From NCBI GenBank assembly GCA_030655075.1, contig JAURWE010000046.1:62001-126000 (forward strand): 64,000 nt of DNA, in the 5' to 3' direction. The notes under the pieces are model-generated. The model was not told the origin of the DNA. It was given only the letters and a program-made list of their open reading frames with translations, and did no database searches. Source of the DNA: Pararhizobium sp. (GTDB lineage Bacteria; Pseudomonadota; Alphaproteobacteria; Rhizobiales; Rhizobiaceae). Of this stretch, positions 24,676 through 35,004 are shown piece after piece; position 1 is the first letter of the stretch, and every line of letters starts with the position of its first letter. Both the position numbers and the translations under genes were made by a program.

Positions 24676-25421
24676 CCAAGCCCCCTATCGGTGGCAACCG
24701 CACCGGCCGCAAGCTTGGCCAGAAGGTGAAGAAGGGCAAGCTCAAGGCGTCGTCGCGGCGCTGGATCGAGCGCCACATCAACGACCCTTACGTGCAGCGG
24801 GCCCAGCTCGAGGGTTATCGCGCCCGCGCCGCCTTCAAGCTTCTGGAGATCGACGAGAAACACAAGATCCTCAACGGCGCCAAGCGCATCATCGATCTGG
24901 GTGCTGCCCCCGGCAGCTGGTCGCAGATCGCCGCAAAGGTGACTGATTCCACCGATGCCGATCCGCGCGTTGCGGCCATTGATTTCCTGGAAATGGACCA
25001 GCTGCCCGGCGTCCACATCCTGATGATGGACTTTCTTGAACCGGATGCGCCGCAAAAGCTCGTCGATGCCGTTGGCGGCGTGCCGGACCTTGTGCTCTCG
25101 GACATGGCCGCCCCCACCACCGGCCACCGCCAGACCGACCATATCCGCACCATGCACCTCTGCGAGGTGGCGGCCCACTTTGCCATCGATGTGCTGGCCG
25201 AAGGCGGGCATTTTCTAGCCAAGACCTTCCAGGGCGGCACGGAGCGGGAGCTTCTCGATCTGCTGAAGCGCAATTTCAAGCAGGTCATCCATGTGAAGCC
25301 GGCCTCCTCGCGGCAGGAATCGGTGGAAATGTTCCTGCTCGCCAAACATTTCAAAGGCCGCAAGGCCCAGACCGGGCCAGCCGAACCGGTCGAAACCACT
25401 GGCGAAGACGACGAGGTCTGA
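24672..25421 (+). CDS. rlmE: 23S rRNA (uridine-2552-2'-O)-methyltransferase
   Basis: A 249-residue RrmJ/FtsJ family enzyme that 2'-O-methylates U2552 in the ribosomal A loop. A basic N-terminus (LGQKVKKGKLKASSRRW) precedes the SAM motif IIDLGAAPGSWSQ. Tetrad residues are visible: lysine in ARAAFKLLEID, aspartate in DLVLSDMAAPTTGHRQTDH, lysine in GHFLAKTFQG and glutamate in SVEMFLLAKHF. The tail is acidic and polar. It overlaps the Ppx/GppA gene by 4 bases, and its stop overlaps the next start (TGATG), so three genes are co-translated. Confidence 0.95.
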   Translation: MTKPPIGGNRTGRKLGQKVKKGKLKASSRRWIERHINDPYVQRAQLEGYRARAAFKLLEIDEKHKILNGAKRIIDLGAAPGSWSQIAAKVTDSTDADPRVAAIDFLEMDQLPGVHILMMDFLEPDAPQKLVDAVGGVPDLVLSDMAAPTTGHRQTDHIRTMHLCEVAAHFAIDVLAEGGHFLAKTFQGGTERELLDLLKRNFKQVIHVKPASSRQESVEMFLLAKHFKGRKAQTGPAEPVETTGEDDEV

Positions 25422-25804
25422 TGCTTCTCTATATCACCGTCGGCAGCAACGATCTCGATCGCGCCTGCTTGTTTTACGATGCAGCGCTGGCACCGCTCGG
25501 GATAGTGCGGCGGGTGACGGAAAAGGTCGAGATCGGCTATGCGGTCCCGGCGGACGACCGCTGCCGCTTCTGGGTGGTCACGCCGTTCGATGAAAAAGCA
25601 GCGACGATCGGCAATGGCTCGATGATCGCTCTGGAAGCGCAAAGCCGGGCGGATGTCGATGCGTTCTACACAGCGGGCATGGCCCACGGCGGTACGGACG
25701 AGGGCAAGCCCGGGCTGCGGCCCTATCATGAGAGCTTTTACGCGGCTTATCTCCGCGATCCCGACGGCAACAAGATTTCCGCCGTCTGCGAAAAGCCGGA
25801 ATAA
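25421..25804 (+). CDS. VOC family protein (glyoxalase/bleomycin-resistance fold)
   Basis: A 127-residue vicinal-oxygen-chelate fold protein with two beta-alpha-beta-beta-beta halves. It starts LLYITVGSNDLDRACLFYDAAL and ends AAYLRDPDGNKISAVCEKPE, the DPDGN turn being diagnostic of the family. Metal-ligand positions of true glyoxalases are not obvious, and function cannot be assigned. Its ATG overlaps the rlmE stop by one base, placing it third in the operon. Typical length for a single-domain member. Confidence 0.88.
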   Translation: MLLYITVGSNDLDRACLFYDAALAPLGIVRRVTEKVEIGYAVPADDRCRFWVVTPFDEKAATIGNGSMIALEAQSRADVDAFYTAGMAHGGTDEGKPGLRPYHESFYAAYLRDPDGNKISAVCEKPE

Positions 25805-25862
25805 GGCATCCAGCGGCCAAACCTGTCAATTTCGGAATTGAGCAGAGCTTAGAAGCTCAGTT

Positions 25863-26081
25863 CTACACACCGTACTGCTTCATCACGTCGGTGAGCGATA
25901 CGCTTTCCTCTTTTCCATCGCGAAATTCTTCAAGGCGATGTGCTGCCAAACGGACATCTTCGATATCGTCCATATACCGAAGAATCGCCAGACGGGCATG
26001 GAAGCTCTTGCTTCGACCGGTTCGCTTGGCGAGCTCGTCGAGCTGCATGTCGATGTCTGCAGGAAGTCGGAGTGTCAGCAT
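25863..26081 (-). CDS. Ribbon-helix-helix antitoxin-like protein, no toxin partner
   Basis: A 72-residue protein with a ribbon-helix-helix N-terminus: TLRLPADIDMQLDELAKRTGRSKSFHARLAILRYMDD. The C-terminal half is acidic and helical (LAAHRLEEFRDGKEES, DVMKQYGV), like the toxin-binding tail of RelB/DinJ-type antitoxins. In a toxin-antitoxin operon the toxin would follow within a few bases, but after the stop there are only 58 bases before the convergent VOC gene and no RelE-like frame. It is therefore an orphan antitoxin or a stand-alone repressor. Confidence 0.75.
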   Translation of the reverse strand: MLTLRLPADIDMQLDELAKRTGRSKSFHARLAILRYMDDIEDVRLAAHRLEEFRDGKEESVSLTDVMKQYGV

Positions 26082-26124
26082 GCTTCTGCTCCCTATGTCG
26101 TAGGCTGTGATTCTACCAAAAAAT

Positions 26125-27537
26125 TCACTCCACGGCCGCCTTGGTCTCTGTCTCCTTGATCGCCAGCCGGTGGCCGGAGACGGCGGCGCCGGCGTTGCGG
26201 GCCATGCCGATGAAGGGGATGATAGCCAAGAGTGTCAGAACGGCGATGATCCAGAAGGCGATCTTGAAGTCCTGCAGTTCCAGCGGCGAACCGGTCAGTG
26301 TCGTCTCGATTTCAAGGATCGCACCGGCCACGGCGACGCCCATGGCCAGGCTGATCTGCTGCAGCACGGCGCTCATAGAGGTGGCCTTGCTGGCATCCTC
26401 GTCCTTGATATCGGCAAAGGACAGCGCATTGACGCTGGTGAAGAAGAACGACCGCGCCAGCCCGCCGATCAGCAGCACGCCGGCCATGACCGCATAGGGC
26501 GTCGCCGGCGTGAACATGCCGTTGACGAAGGTGAGGATGGCGCCGGCGACGCTGGCAAACATCAGTGTCGTGCGGAAGCCCGCGAAAGTCAGCACACGCT
26601 TGGCGAAGAATTTTGTCGTCAGCGCCCCGAAGGCGCCGGCAAAGGTGATGAGGCCGGACTGGAACGGCGACAGGCCGAAGCCGACCTGCAGCATCAGCGG
26701 CATCAGGAAGGGCACCGCGCCCACCGAGATGCGAAACAGCGTGCCGCCGATGGCAGCGGCGCGGAAGGCGCTGTCGTTGAAGAGTTTCAGATCGAGCAGT
26801 GGTGCCGGATGATGTTTGGCATGCCGGACATAGAGCCAGCCGCAGATCAGGCCGACGACGACGCTGACGGCGCCGATGGCGGGCGGCAGGGCGGGCAGGC
26901 TCATGACCGACAGGCCGAACATCGTGCCCGAGGCGGCGATGGCGCTGAGGAAAAACCCCTTGACGTCGATCGGCGGCGGCATGTCGCTGTGGACTTCGGG
27001 CAAGTAGAGGCCGGAGAGGAAGTAGCCGAGGATGCCGACCGGCACGTTGATCAGGAAAATCCAGTGCCAGGAGAAATAGGTGGTGATGAAGCCGCCGAGC
27101 GGCGGACCGGCGAGCGGCCCGACCAGGGCCGGAATGGTCAGCAGCGCCATGGCCGAGACCAGTTCGCTGCGCTGGGTCGAGCGCACCAGCACCAGGCGCG
27201 CAACCGGGGTCATCATTGCCCCGCCCATGCCCTGGAAGAACCGGGCGCCAACGAACTCGATCAGGCTGCTGGACATGGCACAGAGAATGGAGCCGGCGAC
27301 AAAGACGAGAATGGCGGCGCGAAAGATCCTCTTGGCGCCGAACCGGTCGGCCATCCAGCCGCTGAGCGGAATGAAGATCGCCAGCGACACCATGTAGGAG
27401 GTCAGCGCCAGCTTCAGCGTGATCGGTCCGACGCCGAGATCCTGGGCGATGGCGGGCAGCGAGGTGGCGATGACGGTGGAATCCATCTGCTCCATGAACA
27501 GAGCGACAGCGAGAATCAGGGGAACAATGCGGTTCAT
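26125..27537 (-). CDS. MFS transporter, DHA2-like drug efflux
   Basis: A 470-residue inner-membrane protein with about 14 hydrophobic segments. Characteristic motifs are the first-helix MEQMDSTVIATSLPAIAQDLG, motif A between helices 2 and 3 (GWMADRFGAKRIFRAAI) and motif C in the fifth helix (VGPLAGPPLGGFITTYFSWHWIFLINVPVG). These mark proton-coupled efflux of the EmrB/QacA type. The start is ATG 27537 with AAGG upstream; the longer frame to 27588 has no such signal. It is transcribed toward the orphan antitoxin gene and is divergent from the metallo-hydrolase gene at 27835. Substrate unknown. Confidence 0.92.
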   Translation of the reverse strand: MNRIVPLILAVALFMEQMDSTVIATSLPAIAQDLGVGPITLKLALTSYMVSLAIFIPLSGWMADRFGAKRIFRAAILVFVAGSILCAMSSSLIEFVGARFFQGMGGAMMTPVARLVLVRSTQRSELVSAMALLTIPALVGPLAGPPLGGFITTYFSWHWIFLINVPVGILGYFLSGLYLPEVHSDMPPPIDVKGFFLSAIAASGTMFGLSVMSLPALPPAIGAVSVVVGLICGWLYVRHAKHHPAPLLDLKLFNDSAFRAAAIGGTLFRISVGAVPFLMPLMLQVGFGLSPFQSGLITFAGAFGALTTKFFAKRVLTFAGFRTTLMFASVAGAILTFVNGMFTPATPYAVMAGVLLIGGLARSFFFTSVNALSFADIKDEDASKATSMSAVLQQISLAMGVAVAGAILEIETTLTGSPLELQDFKIAFWIIAVLTLLAIIPFIGMARNAGAAVSGHRLAIKETETKAAVE

Positions 27538-27834
27538 CGGCAATGCCTTGGAAGAAACGGTGAACGGTCCGGCCGGGCCACCAGCCACATGTCGCGTCCG
27601 GCGTGTCTTTTCAACCCGTCACAGCCGAAAGATCATCGATCTCTAATGCGCCGCTGTGCGAAATGCACGTCTTCTTGATCGATTGCTGCGATTAAATCGC
27701 TTTCTCCGGCTCTGCCGGCATCACAAAGGCGTGACTTGTCACCGCCTCATCGTGACGCCGCCCTAGTTTGTCTGGTGGCATCATGGCGCATGCAGCGGCG
27801 GACAACGCCGCGCGCCCAATTTGAGGAGGCTGGC

Positions 27835-28830
27835 ATGACATTTTCGACCGGATTGACACGCAGGACACTCTTCGGCGCGGCCGGCATCGGCGCGCTGACG
27901 GCACCCTTGATCATGACACGGGCAGCGGCCTATGCCCAAAGCGACGCGGAACAGAAAGACATTAAGGCGCAACCGGCGCGGACCCGCGCATTCAAGGTCG
28001 GCAAATTTGATGTGGTGGTCATTAGCGATGGCGCCCGCGTCACCGAAAAGCCGCAGGAAACCTATGGCACCAACCAGACGCCGGACGCTGTCGCTGAGCT
28101 TCTGACACAGAATTTTCTGCCCGCTGACAAGTTCGTCAATGGCTTTTCACCGACCCTTGTCAACACCGGCACGGATGTGGTGCTGTTCGACACCGGTTTC
28201 GGAGAGGCCGGCTTGGAAATGGGCACAGGCCAGCTGAAGGCCGGTCTCGAAGCCAATGGCTATACGCCTGACGATGTGACGGTGGTGGTTCTCACCCACA
28301 TGCATGGCGACCACATCGGCGGCTTGATGGCGGGTGGAGCTCCGGCCTTCAAGAACGCCCGCTATGTCGCCGGTCAGGCCGAGTATGACTTCTGGAATGA
28401 TCCGGCGCGTGTCGGAACGCCTGCCGAGGGCGGTCACAAGACCGTGCTTGAAAAGGTCGTGCCACTGGCTGAAAAGACCACCTTCATCGCCGATGGCGGC
28501 GAAGTGGTTCCGGGCATTTCCGGCATGGCCGCTTTCGGCCATTCGCCCGGCCACATGATCTTCCGGCTCGAGTCCGACAACAAGGCGCTGATCCTCACCG
28601 CCGATACGGCCAATCATTTCGTCCTGTCCCTGCAGCGGCCCGATTGGGAAGTCCGTTTCGATGCCGACAAGGCGGCGGCCGCAGCCACCCGCAAGAAAGT
28701 CTTCGATATGATTGCCACCGACAAGCTGGCCTTCGTCGGTTACCACATGCCGTTCCCTTCGGCCGGCTATGTGGAAAAGCTGGATCAGGGCTATCGCTTC
28801 GTGCCGCTGAGTTATCAGTTCGATATTTAA
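27835..28830 (+). CDS. MBL-fold metallo-hydrolase, Tat-exported
   Basis: A 331-residue protein with a twin-arginine signal (TRRTLFGAAGIGALTAPLI) at residues 8-27 and GAGGAGG six bases before ATG 27835. The metal site is the MBL motif THMHGDHIGG near residue 148, followed by later histidines in FGHSPGHM, aspartate in ILTADTA and histidine in VGYHMPFPSAGYV. The family hydrolyses lactones, esters or phosphoesters using two metal ions, often zinc; quorum-quenching lactonases are members. Export as a folded metalloprotein suits Tat. It is divergent from the MFS pump. Substrate not determinable. Confidence 0.9.
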   Translation: MTFSTGLTRRTLFGAAGIGALTAPLIMTRAAAYAQSDAEQKDIKAQPARTRAFKVGKFDVVVISDGARVTEKPQETYGTNQTPDAVAELLTQNFLPADKFVNGFSPTLVNTGTDVVLFDTGFGEAGLEMGTGQLKAGLEANGYTPDDVTVVVLTHMHGDHIGGLMAGGAPAFKNARYVAGQAEYDFWNDPARVGTPAEGGHKTVLEKVVPLAEKTTFIADGGEVVPGISGMAAFGHSPGHMIFRLESDNKALILTADTANHFVLSLQRPDWEVRFDADKAAAAATRKKVFDMIATDKLAFVGYHMPFPSAGYVEKLDQGYRFVPLSYQFDI

Positions 28831-28869
28831 GAACGTGGGTGAACCGTCCGCGAATGCGGCCTGGCCTGC

Positions 28870-29805
28870 TCAAAGCTTCATGACGCCCTTGAGAAACTGG
28901 TTCAGCAGGTCGCGATCGAAGAACCCCTGCTTCTCCAGCATCCACGCCGCTGCCTGCATGGCCGTCCACGGCTTCTTGTAAGGCCGCGCTGAGGTCAGCG
29001 CGTCGTAGACATCGCAGATGGAGCACATTCGCGTATAAACGCTGATCTGGTCGCCCGAAAGGCCGGCGGGATAGCCGGACCCGTTCGGGCGCTCATGGTG
29101 GTTGAGACAGATATCAAGCACGATTGCCGGAATGCCGTCCTGCCGGGACAGGATGTCGTATCCGATCGCCGGATGCGACTTCATCAGGGTCATCTCTTCG
29201 CCGGCAAGCGCGTCCGGCTTCATGAGGATGTCGGCTGGAATGCCGGTCTTGCCCACGTCGTGCAGCAAGCCGCCCATGCCGAGAACACGGATCATCTCCG
29301 CGTTGAAGTTCATGTAGCGGGCAAACCGGATCATCAGAGCACACACGGCAAGCGAGTGAATGAACGTCGCTTCGTCCTTGGTCTTCAGCCGGGTCAAGTT
29401 GATGACGATGACCGGATTGTGCTCCATCGCCTCGGTGATCTGATTGACGATAGGCGCTACGGTCTCGACCGATATGGCGCCGCCGTTGCGCAATGTCTCG
29501 AAGACATCCCGGACCAGGCCACCGGCCTTGGTCAGGGTTTTGGTGAGGATGGCCACGTCCCGTTTTGTCTTGGCGTGGGAGCCTTCTGTGGCGAGAACCA
29601 CGCCATCGCCACCGGGAACATCCGAGCCTCTGGCCGTATTGATGATGACGGTGCCGGATGTGGTGGTCTTGAGATTTTTAAGGTCGGCGGGTTTGTCGAG
29701 CAGAAAACGGCGGTCGGCAAAACGCGCATCGACAGCCGCGCCTTCAAAGGCTTCGATGAACATCCCCACACGCAGCTGTTGTCTGTCAATCCGTTTGAGC
29801 ATCAT
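28870..29805 (-). CDS. HD-GYP domain protein (cyclic-di-GMP phosphodiesterase)
   Basis: A 311-residue protein. The first ~60 residues match the DUF3391-type N-terminal domain (KRIDRQQLRVGMFIEAFEG). The HD-GYP domain follows, with MGGLLHDVGKTGIP holding the HD pair and NHHERPNGSGYPAGLSGDQIS holding the metal-binding histidines and GYP. Its role in the family is hydrolysis of cyclic di-GMP to pGpG or GMP, lowering this second messenger and affecting motility or biofilm. Length and motifs are intact. It is transcribed away from guaB, with a 370-base gap between them. Confidence 0.93.
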   Translation of the reverse strand: MMLKRIDRQQLRVGMFIEAFEGAAVDARFADRRFLLDKPADLKNLKTTTSGTVIINTARGSDVPGGDGVVLATEGSHAKTKRDVAILTKTLTKAGGLVRDVFETLRNGGAISVETVAPIVNQITEAMEHNPVIVINLTRLKTKDEATFIHSLAVCALMIRFARYMNFNAEMIRVLGMGGLLHDVGKTGIPADILMKPDALAGEEMTLMKSHPAIGYDILSRQDGIPAIVLDICLNHHERPNGSGYPAGLSGDQISVYTRMCSICDVYDALTSARPYKKPWTAMQAAAWMLEKQGFFDRDLLNQFLKGVMKL

Positions 29806-30174
29806 ACCGGCCGATCAAGAAAACCCGAAACTCATTTTCTATGCGATCGAAGCTCCTGTCATAACAAAGCCTTGGAGGCTTGCTTGGCGTGCCGCTTAAC
29901 GTCCTGGTGCCCGGCATCTGCAGCAAACATCAATCTCCTCGATTGTCTGGTATAGGGATCAACAGTTGATTGATGGTAAATGCCGCTGTTTTAGTGCGTT
30001 AGCGTTCAGTGTTGTGCACAGGCCGGGCCAAGAGCCCGTCCTTTCCCTATTTCCAACCTGTCATGAACGTGTTACGAGCCCTCGCCAACTTCCAAGCATT
30101 TCTTGCAAGCGATTAGGTGGACCGTTCCCAAGCGATTGTCCCCGGCGCAGGCTTTACACCGAAGGGAATTGGCA
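29806..30174. promoter_or_regulatory. Divergent intergenic region of the HD-GYP gene and guaB
   Basis: No coding frame is supported in these 369 bases. The region must carry promoters for both flanking genes. I looked for a purine riboswitch-like fold and did not find one. Confidence 0.5.
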
Positions 30175-31671
<1,497 letters not shown>

Positions 31672-31680
31672 CAAAGAGAC

Positions 31681-32940
31681 TTACGCGTCGGCCAGCGCCC
31701 GCTGCAGGATATCCTCGGCGTGGCGGTGGCCAACGACCTCGTAGCCCACGACCGGAACGGCCGGCGCGAACATCAGGATGATGAGGCAGACTGTCATGCT
31801 GACCCCGGCGGCCGCACACACCACCGGCAGGATGATGAGCGCCGTTGCCCCCATCAGCAGCCAGACGTGAAACCGGTCGCCCTGGCGCACCAGATAGGTG
31901 TGCAGCCCGAAGATCATGTAGACATAGACCGCGACAGGCACGGCCACGGTAAGAACCGTCGCCACCGCACCGATATGGGCCTTGTGCTCGATATAGTAGG
32001 CGGCCACATGCAGGCCGGCACCCGTTGCCACGATGGCGGCAAAGACCACCATCTGGCCGTAGCCCCAGACGAAGGACCGTTCGCGGAATTTGTGCAGGAT
32101 ATGCGCCGACGGCACGATGAAATACAGCCACCACATGCCGAAGGTCAGGCCCGTTCCGGCGATGCAGACGAGCACGGCATCGAGATTCCAGCCCTGTGAT
32201 TCGACGATTGCCGATATCGATGCCACGGTGCCCACCACGCCTTCGCCAAGCGCGATGATCGCCAGCAGGCCGTAGCGCTCTGCAATGTGATGGGCATGCC
32301 AGGGCGTGCCGCCGCGCTTGCGCTCGGCAACGACCGGCCCCAGCATTTCGATACCCATCAGCAGGATGCTGCAGGCAAGTGTTGGCATCAGCGGCATGTC
32401 GATGAAGATCAGAAGGATCCAGCCGACCTGCGCGATGATGATGGTGGTGGCATAGGCAAGGCAGGCACTGCGGCCTTCGGGATGCTGGCGTGCGGCGCGG
32501 AGCCACTGGAAGACCATGGCGACGCGCATTACGACATAGCCGAGCACCATGATGCCATTGTCGATATGGTCGCCGTGATTGATCGATTCGAACATCTTCG
32601 GCAACCCGACGGCCAGAATAAGGACCCCGGCCATCTGCACCATCGTCGTCAGCCGGTAGATCCAGTCGTCCGTGTCGAAGGCCGAGGCGAACCAGGAAAA
32701 GTTGATCCAGGCCCAGCAGATCGAAAAGGTCGCAAAGGCAAAGCCCATCAGCCCTGCCGCGTAATGGCCCTCGGCCAGAAGATGCGCCAGCTGCGAGGCG
32801 GCCGCGCCGAAAGCGATGACGAAGGTCAGGTCGAACAGCAGCTCCAGCGGCGTTGCCACCCGGTGGGCTTCATGCGGATCGCGCCCGCGCATGCTGGTGG
32901 CGTGATGGGCAGTCGGATGGGCGGCGTGCGGTTCTGACAT
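31681..32940 (-). CDS. Low temperature requirement A (LtrA) family membrane protein
   Basis: A 419-residue protein with a polar N-terminus containing several histidines (HAAHPTAHHATSMRG) and then about 11 hydrophobic segments. The LtrA signature VATPLELLFDLTFVIAFG is at about residue 27, with WAWINFSWFASAFDTDDWIYR further on. LtrA was first linked to growth of Listeria at low temperature; biochemical role is unknown. ATG 32940 is chosen because the family begins near this point; the much longer upstream frame has no ribosome-binding site. It ends head-to-head with guaB and is divergent from the MAPEG gene. Confidence 0.88.
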   Translation of the reverse strand: MSEPHAAHPTAHHATSMRGRDPHEAHRVATPLELLFDLTFVIAFGAAASQLAHLLAEGHYAAGLMGFAFATFSICWAWINFSWFASAFDTDDWIYRLTTMVQMAGVLILAVGLPKMFESINHGDHIDNGIMVLGYVVMRVAMVFQWLRAARQHPEGRSACLAYATTIIIAQVGWILLIFIDMPLMPTLACSILLMGIEMLGPVVAERKRGGTPWHAHHIAERYGLLAIIALGEGVVGTVASISAIVESQGWNLDAVLVCIAGTGLTFGMWWLYFIVPSAHILHKFRERSFVWGYGQMVVFAAIVATGAGLHVAAYYIEHKAHIGAVATVLTVAVPVAVYVYMIFGLHTYLVRQGDRFHVWLLMGATALIILPVVCAAAGVSMTVCLIILMFAPAVPVVGYEVVGHRHAEDILQRALADA

Positions 32941-33136
32941 CGATATGGGTCTCGTGATCTGGATCTGCGGCGGAATGTGGTTTGATTTGTGAGCATTCAC
33001 GCAGACATGGTCAAGCGGATGCCGCTTGAAAAAACTGCGTTTCTCTATACTTGGCTCAGCATCATGCCGCTCGCGGGACCGGGTCTTTCCTCCCGAGCAG
33101 CACGAACCCATAAGCCGAAGACGGAGAACGCTTTTC

Positions 33137-33556
33137 ATGTCGCAGACCACCCTGATCTTCTGGCCGATGATCGCGCAGGCAGCGCTTGTCTTCATCATCT
33201 ATATTCTGCTTGGCAAGCGCCGCTTCGGTGCGGTCCGATCAGGTGCGGCCCAGGCGCGTGACTACAAGATCCCGAGCATCGAGCCGGAACCGACCGCCAC
33301 CGTCGCCCGCAACCTGATCAACCAGTTCGAACTTCCCGTCCTGTTCTTCGTCGTCTGTCTCAGCCTGCACCTGACGGCCGGCGTCAACTACATCACGGTC
33401 CTCATCGCCTGGTTCTTTGTCGTTACGCGGTATGCCCACGCCTTCGTCCATGTCACTTCCAACCGGCTGATGATCCGCCAGCGCCTGTTCATGGTCGGTG
33501 TCTTCGCCGTCTTCGCACTGTGGGCCTGGCTCGCCATCAATCTCGCGATCCGGTAG
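33137..33556 (+). CDS. MAPEG family membrane protein
   Basis: A 139-residue protein with four hydrophobic segments and the MAPEG pattern: RNLINQFELPVLFFVVCLSLHLT in the second segment, and VVTRYAHAFVHVTSNRLMIRQRLFMVGVFA in the third and fourth. Members of the family (membrane-associated proteins in eicosanoid and glutathione metabolism) include microsomal glutathione transferases. The bacterial branch is mostly uncharacterised. It lies 9 bases before the YkgJ-like gene, suggesting one transcript. Start ATG 33137 is supported by family length. Confidence 0.88.
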   Translation: MSQTTLIFWPMIAQAALVFIIYILLGKRRFGAVRSGAAQARDYKIPSIEPEPTATVARNLINQFELPVLFFVVCLSLHLTAGVNYITVLIAWFFVVTRYAHAFVHVTSNRLMIRQRLFMVGVFAVFALWAWLAINLAIR

Positions 33557-33565
33557 GAGCGGAGG

Positions 33566-34009
33566 ATGGTCGCGGGTCAGACGGTGGAACGCGCCTGCGG
33601 CACCTGCTCGCTCTGTTGCGACCTGCCGGAGATCGACGCGTTTTCCAAGCCCGCCAACCAGCTCTGCGGCCACAGCGATCCGGTCAAGGGCTGCCGCATT
33701 TACGCAGACCGTCCGGCCCTCTGCCGGGCCTTCCTCTGTTCGTGGATGAAGAAGCTCGCGATGCACGACAGCTGGCAGCCGATGGTCTGCCACATGCTGG
33801 TCTACGAACAGGGGCCGCAGATCACGGTGCTGGTCGATCCGGCCCACCCGGACGCCTGGACAAGGCCCGCCTATTTTGCGCAGCTTGAGCAATGGGCCGC
33901 CGATGTGGAGCCTGCAGGCGGCTTCGTCATCGTCTTCGTTGGCGATGAGGCGGTGAAAATCATGCCCGGCTTAAACCCGCCTTCTGGCAAAAGTATCTGG
34001 CACGCCTGA
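33566..34009 (+). CDS. YkgJ-like cysteine-cluster protein
   Basis: A 147-residue protein with an N-terminal cysteine cluster, RACGTCSLCCDLPEID, plus further cysteines (QLCGHSDPVKGCRIYADRPALCRAFLC). This is the CxxCxxxCC zinc/iron-chelating pattern of the YkgJ family, thought to bind a metal or Fe-S cluster. The C-terminal half is a small beta domain (ITVLVDPAHPDAW; GFVIVFVGDEAVKIM). GGAG precedes ATG 33566. It follows the MAPEG gene by 9 bases. Function of the family is not established. Confidence 0.8.
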   Translation: MVAGQTVERACGTCSLCCDLPEIDAFSKPANQLCGHSDPVKGCRIYADRPALCRAFLCSWMKKLAMHDSWQPMVCHMLVYEQGPQITVLVDPAHPDAWTRPAYFAQLEQWAADVEPAGGFVIVFVGDEAVKIMPGLNPPSGKSIWHA

Positions 34010-34103
34010 CACGTTACCTCTGCGGTCACATTGCGATAAGTTAATTTGTCCCCGGCGGCTGGGATCGCTACATCCGGCATGAACCATAAGGATGATTGAT
34101 GTG

Positions 34104-34895
34104 ATGAAACGGCGAACGATCGTACTGGGCGGCGGTGCCGCTGTGGCGTCTCTGGCCGCGGCAGGTTGTCTGTTGCAACCCCGGCAGGGCCGGGCCGTTG
34201 GCACCCGCAGCTTCGACTGGAAGGGCGGCGACTTTCTCGCAGGCGGCACGAAAAGCGTGCCAAAAAACCTTCCAGATCCGGTCTTCCGAACCGAGCCGAA
34301 CTGCATCGCCACCTGTTCACAGACGCTCGGTCCCTGCCATGTCAATGACGTGGCCATGCGGAGCGATGTCAGCGAAGGCCTGACAGGCCTGCCGGTCCGC
34401 CTGTCGCTGCGCATCGTCACGGCCGGCGACTGCAGGCCTGTCGAAGGTGCCGATGTCGAGCTCTGGCACACCGACGTGCGTGGCGTTTATTCCGGCCGCG
34501 CAGCGGATATGTGCAACCCGGACGACGGGGCCGCCAAGCACAGCAGCGCTTTTCGCGGCCGCCAGATGTCCGATGCGGATGGCCGTGTCGATTTCCTCAC
34601 CGTCTATCCCGGCTGGTACGACGGTCGCACGGTTCACATCCATTTCCGCATGCTGGTCGAAGGCCGTGAACTGCTGATCACGCAGCTTCTGTTCGACGAC
34701 ACGCTGAGCGATCTCGTCTTTGCCGGGCATCCCGATTACGCCGTCCGCCCGGCCCGCGACACGACCAACAGCAACGACGGCGTTTTTGAAGGCGACGAGA
34801 TCGCCCCCTATGTTTTCGATGTCGAAAAGCTCGATTCCGGCGTGCTGCAGGCCACCCACACGATCGGCGTTTCGCTGGATGGCAACGCCTGCTGA
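34104..34895 (+). CDS. Exported intradiol ring-cleavage dioxygenase-like protein
   Basis: A 263-residue protein with a twin-arginine-like signal (MKRRTIVLGGGAAVASLAAAG). The mature part has the intradiol dioxygenase core: VELWHTDVRGVYSG carries the first tyrosine ligand, FLTVYPGWYDGRTVHIHFRM the second tyrosine and two histidines of the non-haem Fe(III) site. Cytoplasmic relatives cleave catechol or protocatechuate. Exported members are common in bacteria but few are characterised. An AAGGA site lies 12 bases before ATG 34104; GTG 34101 or ATG 34092 are alternatives. A second exported enzyme, the dienelactone-hydrolase-like protein, follows on the same strand. Confidence 0.85.
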   Translation: MKRRTIVLGGGAAVASLAAAGCLLQPRQGRAVGTRSFDWKGGDFLAGGTKSVPKNLPDPVFRTEPNCIATCSQTLGPCHVNDVAMRSDVSEGLTGLPVRLSLRIVTAGDCRPVEGADVELWHTDVRGVYSGRAADMCNPDDGAAKHSSAFRGRQMSDADGRVDFLTVYPGWYDGRTVHIHFRMLVEGRELLITQLLFDDTLSDLVFAGHPDYAVRPARDTTNSNDGVFEGDEIAPYVFDVEKLDSGVLQATHTIGVSLDGNAC

Positions 34896-35004
34896 GGACG
34901 GCGGCCGGGATAACGAAGTCGTGTTTGAAAAATCGGCCGCCTGATACATCTTCAGCCGCATCCATCTGTCATTCTGGACGCCAGCAAAAACCGGAGGAAG
35001 CCCC

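Noticed and set aside
26107..27678. 523-codon plus-strand frame
   Set aside because: Antisense to the MFS transporter; composition (Gly/Asp/Arg/His-rich) is the shadow of membrane codons.
29806..30174. Possible purine riboswitch before guaB
   Set aside because: No conserved purine-aptamer core seen by eye; only an ordinary intergenic region.
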